From: Armatimonadetes bacterium 55-13
Lineage (GTDB): Bacteria > Armatimonadota > Fimbriimonadia > Fimbriimonadales > Fimbriimonadaceae
DNA: 64,000 bases
Assembly: GCA_001898035.1 (NCBI GenBank)
Contig: MKRX01000006.1
Coordinates: forward strand, 310,436 to 374,435
Direction of reading: 5' to 3'
How positions within the stretch are numbered: the first letter of the stretch is position 1; each line of letters starts with the position of its first letter. Below, in pieces: positions 14,429-22,151 of the stretch. Under the pieces are notes generated by a model, which made no database searches, was not told the DNA's origin, and worked only from the letters and a program-made list of their open reading frames with translations. The position numbers were made by a program, and so were the translations under genes.

Positions 14429-16186
14429 CTACTTGCTGTGCTCGCCGATGAGATCGATCATGCGATCGTAATCCATTGGAATAAAGAGTCCCATATCGGT
14501 CTTTCCCTCTTCCGTTCGCGTCTTCAAATAGAAAGGATCTTTGAGAGCCTTGAGAGACTCTACGATCTCTCTGATGGACTTGGTGTCCTCACCCATTTTC
14601 TCGATTCGGAAGGTGTTTTCAAAACCCTCTGCCATTCGCGAAATGCTGAGAGCGAACAGGGTCTGCGATCCATCGATCAGGTTTTTTTCGGAAGGAGCCC
14701 AAGCCGAGTCGGAGTTCATGCCGTCGCGTCGCCCCTTCAAACTGGATACAGTCCGGTCCAGTAGCTTTTGGTTGCTTGAAAGGACCACCGTCTCGCCAAC
14801 GATTGCCCAGGTGATGGTCTTGTCTTTCATGAGGGCCTGGGAATCGACTACGTCGTCTTCGCCAGAAGTTTCCTCGGCAAAGCTGTCCTGCATCTCCTTC
14901 TCGACATCGGCCGATAATCGATACTTTTTGACATCGCCCTCGGTTGAGGACTCGAACGGTTCCGTATCCGGCTGCTGCTGCTTTGCCTGCCGCTCGATCG
15001 ACTCGCGAAGTCGTTCGGCGAGCGCTCCCGGCGTGGCTCCGTTCTTGTCGTCGAACACCACCAGGACGTCAATGCCGGCAACCTTGTCGGAAGCCTCGCT
15101 GGGATAGAAACCGATGATGGCGTTGCCCTGGAACGCGGGAACCAGATCTTGGTGAAGGCTCAGGTTCAGGTTATCGGCCAATCCTTTTTCCATTTCCCTC
15201 AAGGCGCGGCCGCCGTCCGGCTGATCTTTCAGCGCGGCTTCGGTGCTTTCGAAGTACTTCGATGGCTGAGCGGTAGCGGTGATTCCGTAGGCACCCTTTG
15301 GCATGATGGCCATCAGGTCGGAACGGATGGGAGCAATGTGCGCCAGGGGATTGAGCCACTTCGCGGCGGAGGCGTCGAAACTGCCGCTGTAGTTAATCGC
15401 CAATCCGCCGTCGCGAATGGCGAGACCCAGCGACATCCATTTATAAGTTCCAGCGAACATCTTCGCTTCCTCGGGCGCCTCTTTCGAGAATTCGGCCAAT
15501 GCTTCGGGAGCCAAGAAGACCATCAAGTTCGCGTCATTCGCGATCTTGGCGCGCTCGGCGGCAAAGTCGGGACGGTCGAGGATTGAAGGCGCGGAGCCTT
15601 CCATGACCTTTTCAACACGGCTCAATGGTTTTCCGGTGGCAGCCACCGCCAGCATATCGTTCACGACCATTAAACAAGGGCCGTTGACCTCAATTTGGTA
15701 GTACTGGGTTCCTCTCCAAAACGAACGCTTACCGTTTTCCTTGAGAATCTTGGCGACGGCAGGGCCATCGCTCAACGCGAAGTAGGCCACGAGATCGTTG
15801 TCCGGCGAGATCGATTCGCTTGGCTTCTCGGGCGTAAGGAGCGCGAAGGATGCGCCTCGCTTGGCGTAGGGTCGAACGAGGTCGCCAACGTGATTCTGCA
15901 GGACCATGTCGGTCAGTGCGCTGTCAAGCTTCTTATCCAGACCGTTTCTAGACAGGGCGTCGTCAATCTTCTTAAACACGAGCGTCTGACTGGGAGACGG
16001 GGAAAGATCCATCGTTCCAAACAAAATCGCGTCCTTCGGAATGAACCGAAGGGAATCCTCACCCGGGCGGGCAAAGAATGAGCGGAATGCCACCGCCGAT
16101 GCCACGGCACCGGCGATTCCGAGCCCTAAAATGACGCGCCGGACCCCTCGACGTCGCCTCGATTGCGAATTCAATTCCTTAACCAT
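14429..16186 (-). CDS. DUF3352 family membrane-anchored protein
   Basis: From the ATG at 16186 the protein is 585 aa. That start follows GGAGG with 5 nt spacing; the frame is open to 16216 but the extra MMESVLVEAV is not needed. A basic N-terminus (SRRRRGVRR) leads into one hydrophobic anchor (VILGLGIAGAVASAVAF), so most of the protein is outside the cytoplasm. The extracellular part starts with the DUF3352 hallmark RFIPKDAILFGTMDLSPS, the theme of a protein that treats residues as a secretory load (ALYDAL/FGTM pattern). Function of the family is unknown. The acidic stretch EETSGEDDVVDSQ is likely a flexible linker. Confidence 0.75.
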   Translation of the reverse strand: MVKELNSQSRRRRGVRRVILGLGIAGAVASAVAFRSFFARPGEDSLRFIPKDAILFGTMDLSPSPSQTLVFKKIDDALSRNGLDKKLDSALTDMVLQNHVGDLVRPYAKRGASFALLTPEKPSESISPDNDLVAYFALSDGPAVAKILKENGKRSFWRGTQYYQIEVNGPCLMVVNDMLAVAATGKPLSRVEKVMEGSAPSILDRPDFAAERAKIANDANLMVFLAPEALAEFSKEAPEEAKMFAGTYKWMSLGLAIRDGGLAINYSGSFDASAAKWLNPLAHIAPIRSDLMAIMPKGAYGITATAQPSKYFESTEAALKDQPDGGRALREMEKGLADNLNLSLHQDLVPAFQGNAIIGFYPSEASDKVAGIDVLVVFDDKNGATPGALAERLRESIERQAKQQQPDTEPFESSTEGDVKKYRLSADVEKEMQDSFAEETSGEDDVVDSQALMKDKTITWAIVGETVVLSSNQKLLDRTVSSLKGRRDGMNSDSAWAPSEKNLIDGSQTLFALSISRMAEGFENTFRIEKMGEDTKSIREIVESLKALKDPFYLKTRTEEGKTDMGLFIPMDYDRMIDLIGEHSK

Positions 16187-16310
16187 CACTGCCTCCACAA
16201 GAACGCTCTCCATCATATCAATGCGTTACTCTAATTCAAAAATGTTGGGAAGTTGGACCTACATTCCTCAGGGATTCAGGGTCCCAAAAGTCCCCATTCG
16301 CGCTTAGTTC

Positions 16311-16316
16311 TACAAT
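16311..16316 (+). promoter_or_regulatory. -10 box of deoC (leaderless arrangement)
   Basis: TACAAT ends 6 nt before the deoC ATG. The surrounding word GTTCTACAATAGAAGCATG recurs almost unchanged before the ALDH16 start at 18611 (GTTCCACAATAGAACCGTG), so both genes appear to share the same promoter type. No -35 consensus is evident. Confidence 0.55.
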
Positions 16317-16322
16317 AGAAGC

Positions 16323-17306
16323 ATGTCTGCGCCCGACATCTCTCACTTGCTCCAGCCCACGGAGCGTAACCCTGGCGTCCCTCTCGATCTGGATTGGGTG
16401 GAGTCGGTGCAGATCAATCGATCGGCGGTAGAACGCAGAGCGTCCACTCTGCCGGGACGTCGAACGGTTAAGAAGCAATGGCAAGCCGCCTGGCTCCTCC
16501 GTGCGATCACCTGCATGGACCTCACCACGCTGGCGGGCGATGATACGCCAGGAAACGTTCGACGACTATGTGCCAAGGCGATGCGACCGGTTCGTCAAGA
16601 CTTACTGGAAGCGTTGGGAGCTGGCGATATGAGACTGACGACGGGAGCGGTCTGCGTGTATCACGAAATGATCCCGACGGCCGTTCGATGCTTATCTGGC
16701 TCGGGCATTCCCGTTGCTGCGGTTGCCGCAGGATTTCCCCACGGCCTCTCACCTCTCAAACAGCGCATCGAGGAAATCCAGGCGTCCGTGGAGCTTGGGG
16801 CTTCAGAGATCGACATCGTTATCACCCGAGGGCACGTACTGAATGGCGAGTGGCGCGCTCTTTATGACGAAGTCGCAGCCTTCCGAGAAGCCTGTGGTGA
16901 GGCACATCTCAAGACCATTCTCGCCACCGGCGAACTCGGGACCTTGCGAAATGTAGGAAAAGCCTCGCTGGTCGCTATGATGGCGGGAGCAGACTTTATT
17001 AAGACCTCAACCGGTAAGGAAACCGTCAACGCCACGATTCCCGTTGGCCTCGTCATGGTTCGCGCCATTCGAGATTATCTGGCGGCTACGGGATATCGCG
17101 TAGGTTACAAGCCTGCTGGCGGCATCCGCACGGCCAAGCAATCGTTGGACTGGCTCATTCTGATGAAAGAAGAACTCGGCGATCTCTGGGTCCGCAACGA
17201 TCTCTTCCGAATTGGCGCGTCCACCTTGCTTGCGGATATCGAGCGACAGCTCGAGCATCATGTGACCGGTAGATACTCGGCTTATAATCGACACCCCATG
17301 GGCTAG
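16323..17306 (+). CDS. deoC: Deoxyribose-phosphate aldolase
   Basis: Class I aldolase splitting 2-deoxyribose-5-phosphate into acetaldehyde and glyceraldehyde-3-phosphate. The TIM-barrel signatures are present: ITCMDLTTLAGDD, VAAVAAGFPHG, EIDIVITRGHVLNG, KTILATGEL, the Schiff-base lysine in FIKTSTGKE, and the second lysine in GYKPAGGIRT. At 327 aa it belongs to the longer (eukaryote/planctomycete-like) branch with an N-terminal extension of about 65 residues compared with the E. coli enzyme. The next two genes on the same strand are an MFS carrier and an ALDH16, suggesting nucleoside or deoxyribose use with removal of acetaldehyde. Confidence 0.95.
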   Translation: MSAPDISHLLQPTERNPGVPLDLDWVESVQINRSAVERRASTLPGRRTVKKQWQAAWLLRAITCMDLTTLAGDDTPGNVRRLCAKAMRPVRQDLLEALGAGDMRLTTGAVCVYHEMIPTAVRCLSGSGIPVAAVAAGFPHGLSPLKQRIEEIQASVELGASEIDIVITRGHVLNGEWRALYDEVAAFREACGEAHLKTILATGELGTLRNVGKASLVAMMAGADFIKTSTGKETVNATIPVGLVMVRAIRDYLAATGYRVGYKPAGGIRTAKQSLDWLILMKEELGDLWVRNDLFRIGASTLLADIERQLEHHVTGRYSAYNRHPMG

Positions 17307-17314
17307 ACGGACGG

Positions 17315-17320
17315 TAATCT
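17315..17320 (+). promoter_or_regulatory. Possible -10 box of the deoC-cluster MFS gene
   Basis: TAATCT lies 6 nt before the GTG at 17327, 9 nt after the deoC stop. It has the same spacing as the other leaderless-type boxes, but GAGG in the intervening GAGGCG could also act as a weak Shine-Dalgarno sequence. Confidence 0.35.
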
Positions 17321-17326
17321 GAGGCG

Positions 17327-18586
17327 GTGGCAATTCCAAGACGCCTTCCGGCGCTTGCCCACCGGGATTTCAGAAACTTCATTTTCGGCAGTTTTGTCTC
17401 AAATGTCGGCTCCAGCGTCCAGATGTGGGCCGTCTCGTGGCACGTTTATCACCTCACCCACAGTTCATTCATGGTGGGCTTGGTCGCCGGTATCCGGATT
17501 CTTCCTCTGATCATTTTTAGCATGCTCGGCGGGGTGGTGGCCGATCGGTACGACCGCCGGATTATTCTGATCATCACCCAGTCGATCATGGCGCTCATCG
17601 CTCTATCGATTTCGATCTGTACGTTAAGTGGTTTTACGTCCGTCTGGATTTTGATCCTATTGGTCACCCTGAACGTGGTGCCGGTTTCCTTCAATAACCC
17701 AGCCCGACAATCGGTGATGACGACCCTTGTCCCGAAGAACGAATTTCCCAATGCCGCCAGCATCAACGGAATTCAGTGGCGATTAAGCGAAGTCCTTGGC
17801 CCCGGCCTAGCAGGCCTTCTGATTGGATTGCCGATGGGGCCTGAGAAGGGTTTGACTCTTTGTTACGCGCTCAACGCCATTTCCTTCTCGGCCATGATCT
17901 ATGCCGTCTGGATCATGCCTCGCCGCCCGATCGAACGAACGCAAGACCGGATGACCTTCCCGATGATGGTTCAGCTCATTCAAGAAGGACTCCAGTTCGT
18001 TTGGAGAAAGCCTGTGCTGAAAGGCACCATGATCGTGGACTTCTGGGCAACTCTCTTGAGCGGCGCCGAAGCCCTTCTTCCCGCCTTCGCCGCTATTCTC
18101 AAGCTTGGACCAGAGGGATACGGAATTCTCGCTGCCTCCAGCGGCCTTGGCGCATTGCTCGCCGCCTCCACCATGGCATGGCTTCCCCCCATCCGCAAGC
18201 AAGGCAAGTGGGTACTGGGGATGATTGCTCTCTACGGATTGTTCACCGTTCTCTTTGGCCTGAGTCCTAACTTGTCCACCGCCGTCCTCTTCTTGGCCGC
18301 GACGGGAGCAGCGGACATGGTGAGCACAGTCCTCCGCCAGACGATTCGCCAACTCGTCACTCCCGACGAAGTTCGAGGTCGAATGTCGGCGACCAGCATG
18401 ATCTTCAATGCCGCTGGCCCTCGATTGGGAGACCTTGAAGCCGGTATTACCGCCAAACTATTTGGCGAACGCATTGCCATCGTCTCGGGCGGGATTGGAT
18501 GCCTCATCGTCTCCCTCTTCTTCGCCTTCAAAGCCAAGGAACTGGCGGCGTATGAGCACGATCCGCTGCCAGAAGCCGCCGCCTGA
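17327..18586 (+). CDS. MFS transporter of the EntS/MFS_3 type
   Basis: A 419-aa permease with about 12 membrane helices. The N-terminus LPALAHRDFRNFIFGSFVSN and the loop motif GGVVADRYDRRIILIITQS are typical of the MFS_3 (EntS-like, often exporter) branch. The GTG start at 17327 gives the expected N-terminus. It lies 20 nt after deoC and 24 nt before the ALDH16 gene, on the same strand. Context suggests transport of a nucleoside, a deoxy sugar or a by-product, but the branch is known mainly for efflux, so direction is open. Confidence 0.85.
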   Translation: MAIPRRLPALAHRDFRNFIFGSFVSNVGSSVQMWAVSWHVYHLTHSSFMVGLVAGIRILPLIIFSMLGGVVADRYDRRIILIITQSIMALIALSISICTLSGFTSVWILILLVTLNVVPVSFNNPARQSVMTTLVPKNEFPNAASINGIQWRLSEVLGPGLAGLLIGLPMGPEKGLTLCYALNAISFSAMIYAVWIMPRRPIERTQDRMTFPMMVQLIQEGLQFVWRKPVLKGTMIVDFWATLLSGAEALLPAFAAILKLGPEGYGILAASSGLGALLAASTMAWLPPIRKQGKWVLGMIALYGLFTVLFGLSPNLSTAVLFLAATGAADMVSTVLRQTIRQLVTPDEVRGRMSATSMIFNAAGPRLGDLEAGITAKLFGERIAIVSGGIGCLIVSLFFAFKAKELAAYEHDPLPEAAA

Positions 18587-18598
18587 CGGATTTCGTTC

Positions 18599-18604
18599 CA
18601 CAAT
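18599..18604 (+). promoter_or_regulatory. -10-like box of the ALDH16 gene (leaderless arrangement)
   Basis: CACAAT ends 6 nt before the GTG at 18611 and sits in the same extended word as the deoC box (TTCYACAATAGAASC). No Shine-Dalgarno sequence is present, and no -35 hexamer. Confidence 0.5.
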
Positions 18605-18610
18605 AGAACC

Positions 18611-20887
18611 GTGAGCATCACGGAGATCTTCGAGACGATGGAGTACGGACCTGCGCCGGAGGGGGCCGATCCCGGATTCCAGTGGCTAGACGGACACCAG
18701 CGCCAGATGAAGTTGTTCATTGGCGGCGAATTCAGCGCACCATCTTCGGGCCAATACTTCGAATCGCTCAATCCTGCCACCGGTGCTCCGCTCGCCAAGA
18801 TCGCGCAAGCCAATGGCGAGGACGTCAACAAAGCCGTCGCCGCCGCTAAAGAAGCACAAATCGAGTGGGCAGGCTTGGCTGGCAATCGCCGGGCTCGCTA
18901 TCTCTACGCTATCGCACGCCAGATTCAGAAACACTCCCGACTCTTTGCGGTCTTGGAAACGTTGGATAATGGCAAACCGATTCGGGAAACCCGCGACATC
19001 GACATACCCCTCGTCGCCCGCCATTTCTACCACCATGCCGGTTGGGCGCAGACCATGGAAGCTGAGTTGCCCGGATATGAGCCGCTAGGTGTTTGCGGTC
19101 AGATCATCCCCTGGAACTTCCCGCTCCTGATGCTCGCCTGGAAAATCGCTCCCGCACTGGCGATGGGAAACACCGTGGTTCTGAAGCCCGCTGAATTCAC
19201 CTCCCTTACCGCTTTGCTCTTCGCAGAAATCTGTCACCAGGTCGGACTTCCCCGTGGCGTGGTGAACATTGTGACGGGAGACGGCGAGACAGGCAGGCTG
19301 CTGGTTGAGCACCCAGACATTCAAAAGGTCGCCTTTACTGGCTCGACCGAAGTCGGGCGTATCATACGCGAATCCACGGCGGGAAGCGGGAAAAAACTCA
19401 GTCTGGAACTCGGTGGCAAATCGCCGTTTATCGTTTTTGAGGACGCAGACATCGACTCGGCGATTGAGGGATTGGTTGACGCTATCTGGTTCAATCAGGG
19501 GCAAGTCTGTTGCGCGGGATCTCGCCTCCTGGTCCAGGAATCCATCTCCAAACGGTTCCACGAGAAACTCAGGGTTCGGATGCAAACCCTCCGTATTGGC
19601 GATCCCTTAGACAAGGCCGTGGACATTGGAGCCATCATCGCCCCCGTTCAACTCGACCGCATTTCCGAGCTCGTCCAAAAGGGAGTCGAAGAAGGCGCAA
19701 CCCTCTTCCAGCCTGAATGGACGTGCCCCCGCGAGGGTTGGTTCTATCCACCCACACTTCTGACTGAGGTCACTCCCTCCTCCACCGTGGCTCAGGTGGA
19801 GATCTTTGGCCCAGTCCTGGTTTCCATGACGTTCCGGACCAACGCCGAAGCGGTGGCTCTGGCTAACAACACGCCTTACGGACTCGCCGCCAGCGTCTGG
19901 ACCGAGAATCTCTCGCTCGCCCACGACGTTGCCGCTAAGATCAAAGCAGGCACGATCTGGATCAACTGCACCAACCAGTTCGATGCCGCCGCCGGTTTTG
20001 GTGGATATCGAGAAAGTGGATATGGGCGCGAGGGAGGGAAGGAAGGCCTTTACGAATATGTCAAACCTGCAGGGATGGCGCTGCAATCCATCGTAGCGAT
20101 TGAGCCTTCGAAAAACGCCGGTCTCGACAAGACTCACAAGTTGTATATCGGAGGCAAGCAGACTCGTCCCGACGGCGGCTACAGCTTCACGGTCGATGGC
20201 ATCGAATTCGCCCAAGGGAACAGGAAAGACATTCGCAATGCGGTCGAGGCCGCAACCGGCGCCGCTTCAAGTTGGGCGAACCAGTCGGCACATCTCCGGG
20301 CTCAGGTTCTCTACTACCTTGCAGAAAACCTCGAACTCGCCCGCGAGGAATTCCCGGTATCAAACGAAGAGTTCGCCATCACCCTGGACGCCATCTTTAC
20401 CTATGCGGGAATGGCGGACAAGTTCGATGGACAAGTCCACAGCGTTCCCTACCGTGGACTGACTTACACTCGTAACGAGCCAGTTGGCGTAATCGCCCTG
20501 ATCTGCCCGTCCGAAGCTCCTCTCCTGGGTCTTGTGGCCCCACTGGCTGCTGCCATTTCAATGGGTAATTCAGTCATTGCCGTTCCGTCCTCCAGTGCCC
20601 CCCTTTCGGCGGCGCTTATATATCGAGTTTTGGATGCGTCAGACGTCCCCGCGGGCGTGGTCAACATCGTAACCGGAGATCCTGCCGAACTCGCCGCGAC
20701 CTTGGCGGACCATGCGGGCGTGGACGGATGCTGGAATTTCCAGCAAGATCTCATCGCCGACGTCGAGCGGCGCTCAGCAAGTAATCTCAAACAGGTTTGG
20801 TCCGTCACCAGCCTTCCTTTCGGCGCAAAAGAATGGCTCCGACACGCGACTCAAGTAAAAAACGTTTGGGTCCCGATGGGCGATTAG
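18611..20887 (+). CDS. ALDH16-type two-domain aldehyde dehydrogenase
   Basis: NAD(P)-dependent aldehyde oxidation. The 758-aa chain contains a complete ALDH domain (about residues 30-490) and a second, incomplete ALDH domain (about 505-758). In domain 1 the general base is E266 (LSLELGGKSPF) and the nucleophile C300 (FNQGQVCCAGSR); the cofactor loop FTGSTEVGR is intact. Domain 2 repeats the opening (KLYIGGKQTRPDGGYSF) and the cofactor-binding half (VIALICPSEAPLLGLVAPLA, GVVNIVTGD) but lacks the catalytic Glu and Cys region. This layout is that of the ALDH16 family, whose bacterial members keep an active first domain and a pseudo-domain at the C-terminus. Linkage to deoC makes acetaldehyde the likely substrate (inference). 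Confidence 0.88.
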   Translation: MSITEIFETMEYGPAPEGADPGFQWLDGHQRQMKLFIGGEFSAPSSGQYFESLNPATGAPLAKIAQANGEDVNKAVAAAKEAQIEWAGLAGNRRARYLYAIARQIQKHSRLFAVLETLDNGKPIRETRDIDIPLVARHFYHHAGWAQTMEAELPGYEPLGVCGQIIPWNFPLLMLAWKIAPALAMGNTVVLKPAEFTSLTALLFAEICHQVGLPRGVVNIVTGDGETGRLLVEHPDIQKVAFTGSTEVGRIIRESTAGSGKKLSLELGGKSPFIVFEDADIDSAIEGLVDAIWFNQGQVCCAGSRLLVQESISKRFHEKLRVRMQTLRIGDPLDKAVDIGAIIAPVQLDRISELVQKGVEEGATLFQPEWTCPREGWFYPPTLLTEVTPSSTVAQVEIFGPVLVSMTFRTNAEAVALANNTPYGLAASVWTENLSLAHDVAAKIKAGTIWINCTNQFDAAAGFGGYRESGYGREGGKEGLYEYVKPAGMALQSIVAIEPSKNAGLDKTHKLYIGGKQTRPDGGYSFTVDGIEFAQGNRKDIRNAVEAATGAASSWANQSAHLRAQVLYYLAENLELAREEFPVSNEEFAITLDAIFTYAGMADKFDGQVHSVPYRGLTYTRNEPVGVIALICPSEAPLLGLVAPLAAAISMGNSVIAVPSSSAPLSAALIYRVLDASDVPAGVVNIVTGDPAELAATLADHAGVDGCWNFQQDLIADVERRSASNLKQVWSVTSLPFGAKEWLRHATQVKNVWVPMGD

Positions 20888-20906
20888 GGTATAAATTTCG
20901 GAGAGC

Positions 20907-20980
20907 GCGGGTGTAGCTTAGTGGTAAAGTTCCAGCCTTCCAAGCTGGCCACGCGGGTTCGATTCCCGCCACCCGCTCCA
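20907..20980 (+). tRNA. tRNA-Gly (anticodon TCC)
   Basis: Full cloverleaf: acceptor GCGGGTG/CACCCGC, D arm GCTTAGTGGTAAAGT, anticodon stem CCAGC/GCTGG with loop CTTCCAA (TCC), T arm GCGGGTTCGATTCCCGC, discriminator T and an encoded CCA. TATAAA at 20890-20895 is a plausible -10 box. Confidence 0.97.
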
Positions 20981-21000
20981 AACGCTTCCGAAAAGGGAAT

Positions 21001-21075
21001 GCGGGCGTAACTCAGTGGTAGAGTGCGACCTTCCCAAGGTTGAAGTCGCGAGTTCGAATCTCGTCGCCCGCTCCA
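21001..21075 (+). tRNA. tRNA-Gly (anticodon CCC)
   Basis: Acceptor GCGGGCG/CGCCCGC, D arm ACTCAGTGGTAGAGT, anticodon stem CGACC/GGTTG with loop TTCCCAA (CCC), T arm GCGAGTTCGAATCTCGT, discriminator T and an encoded CCA. It follows the TCC isoacceptor by 20 nt, probably on one transcript. Confidence 0.97.
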
Positions 21076-21082
21076 GACTTTT

Positions 21083-21532
21083 TTAGGCCGCGCTTGCGGT
21101 TTCCAACTCCAAGTTTTCGTATTTCACGAGAAACTCGCCCATCGTGGCCCGGATATCGGGCGTCAACCCGTGGTGGTCGTCATGGCTTTCCTTGGCTGCT
21201 TTTTCAATGGCGTCCAAGGCCTCATGCTCCCCGCTCTTAATTTGGTGAAACCAAGCGGCGGCGTCCTCTATGGCCAGGTCCACGCCATTGATCTTCAAAA
21301 ACGCCAAGCAAGCGATCAAAGCCGTAGCATCGTTTCCTGCCGCAAAAGGCTTAACCTTTGCGAATCCGGTCAAGAACCGGGCCGCTTGGGGGAGCAGGTT
21401 GGTGCTTGATCCATAACCGTACTGGTAGTAAGTCGCCTCCTCCAGATCAGCATAGCGGAAGTCTTCGACCTTCTTCATCAGTTGAAGATTGAGCCAAAGG
21501 ATGTCCTGAACGGTTAGGTAATGGAGCGACAT
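21083..21532 (-). CDS. Fic/Doc-fold protein with a degenerate active site
   Basis: A 149-aa protein with the Doc-type layout: LTVQDILWLNLQLMKK at the start, then the Fic core as KPFAAGNDATALIACLAFLK and a downstream INGVDL. The functional Fic motif is HPFxxGN(K/G)xR. Here the catalytic His is Lys and the GNKR segment is GNDA, so AMP-transfer or Doc-type phosphotransfer is not expected. No antitoxin-like gene stands upstream. It ends 8 nt from the tRNA-Gly(CCC) gene on the opposite strand. It may be a structural pseudoenzyme or a decaying toxin-like gene. Confidence 0.65.
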   Translation of the reverse strand: MSLHYLTVQDILWLNLQLMKKVEDFRYADLEEATYYQYGYGSSTNLLPQAARFLTGFAKVKPFAAGNDATALIACLAFLKINGVDLAIEDAAAWFHQIKSGEHEALDAIEKAAKESHDDHHGLTPDIRATMGEFLVKYENLELETASAA

Positions 21533-21553
21533 TCTAGCATCCTATTTTACCGA

Positions 21554-21603
21554 GTGAATATACACGCCGACGATCCGGAAGGATTGTCGGCGTGTATATT
21601 CAC
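21554..21603. repeat. Long imperfect palindrome (23-bp arms)
   Basis: GTGAATATACACGCCGAC plus five more bases (21554-21576) is complementary to 21581-21603, with a single G-T exception and a GGAA loop. No T-tract follows in either direction. It lies between the 5' ends of the divergent Fic-like gene (21 nt away) and the broken secreted ORF (66 nt away), so termination is not an obvious role; a DNA-binding site, a mobile repeat or a structured leader are options. Confidence 0.8.
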
Positions 21604-21669
21604 GATTTATCCAGTTATGCACTTATCGCTTCAAATAAGTACTATAATATTTGACCATCGAAGAGAATA

Positions 21670-22143
21670 ATGGCTTGTCTAATCGGAGCATCCTTTCTCA
21701 CACTTGTGATCTCAATAACGAAAGTTTATCCGGCACCTTGGAGTGTTGAGGCTTGGATGTCGGCGTCTTTGATCTCAGGTGCCACGTCAACTCCACAAGA
21801 TACGCGCTTTCATGTATTGGTCAATGCCTCGGACCTAGACACGTGGAAGAACCCAACTAATTCGACATATTTTCAAGCGAGAGGTTGATCAGCCACGATT
21901 ACGCCTAGCCTGACAAGCGGAGGCGTGAATACATTAATAACAACCCTGACGGCAGACAACCTAAGTGCTGGCACATGGGCCTATACAATTTCGAATGTAA
22001 GTGGGCCCTTGCCCCCAAACACGACAAGCGTTCTCAAGGTGGACAGTTATACGATCCATGACGACTGCTCCATTGGTATCACAAACTTGTCACAAGCTCC
22101 AGATGTTACACTTAAGCGACAGGTAACGATAAATGCCAGTTAG
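21670..22143 (+). pseudogene. Secreted protein ORF interrupted by an in-frame TGA
   Basis: Two short ORFs, 21670-21888 and 21925-22143, are in the same frame and separated only by TGA at 21886-21888 and 12 sense codons. Read through, they make one protein of about 157 residues that begins MACLIGASFLTLVISI (hydrophobic, signal-like) and continues past the stop as SATITPSLTSGGVNTLITTL. One base change (TGG to TGA, Trp to stop) explains the break. TGA is a genuine stop elsewhere here (adk, rpsI), so recoding is unlikely. The segment is visibly richer in A/T than its neighbours. No family recognised. It ends 8 nt before the 319-aa ORF. Confidence 0.6.
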
Positions 22144-22151
22144 ACGCTAAT

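Noticed and set aside
21886-21888. TGA read as tryptophan or selenocysteine
   Set aside because: TGA ends adk and rpsI in the expected places, so it is not recoded to Trp; there is no hairpin of selenocysteine type directly after it and the protein is not a known selenoprotein.
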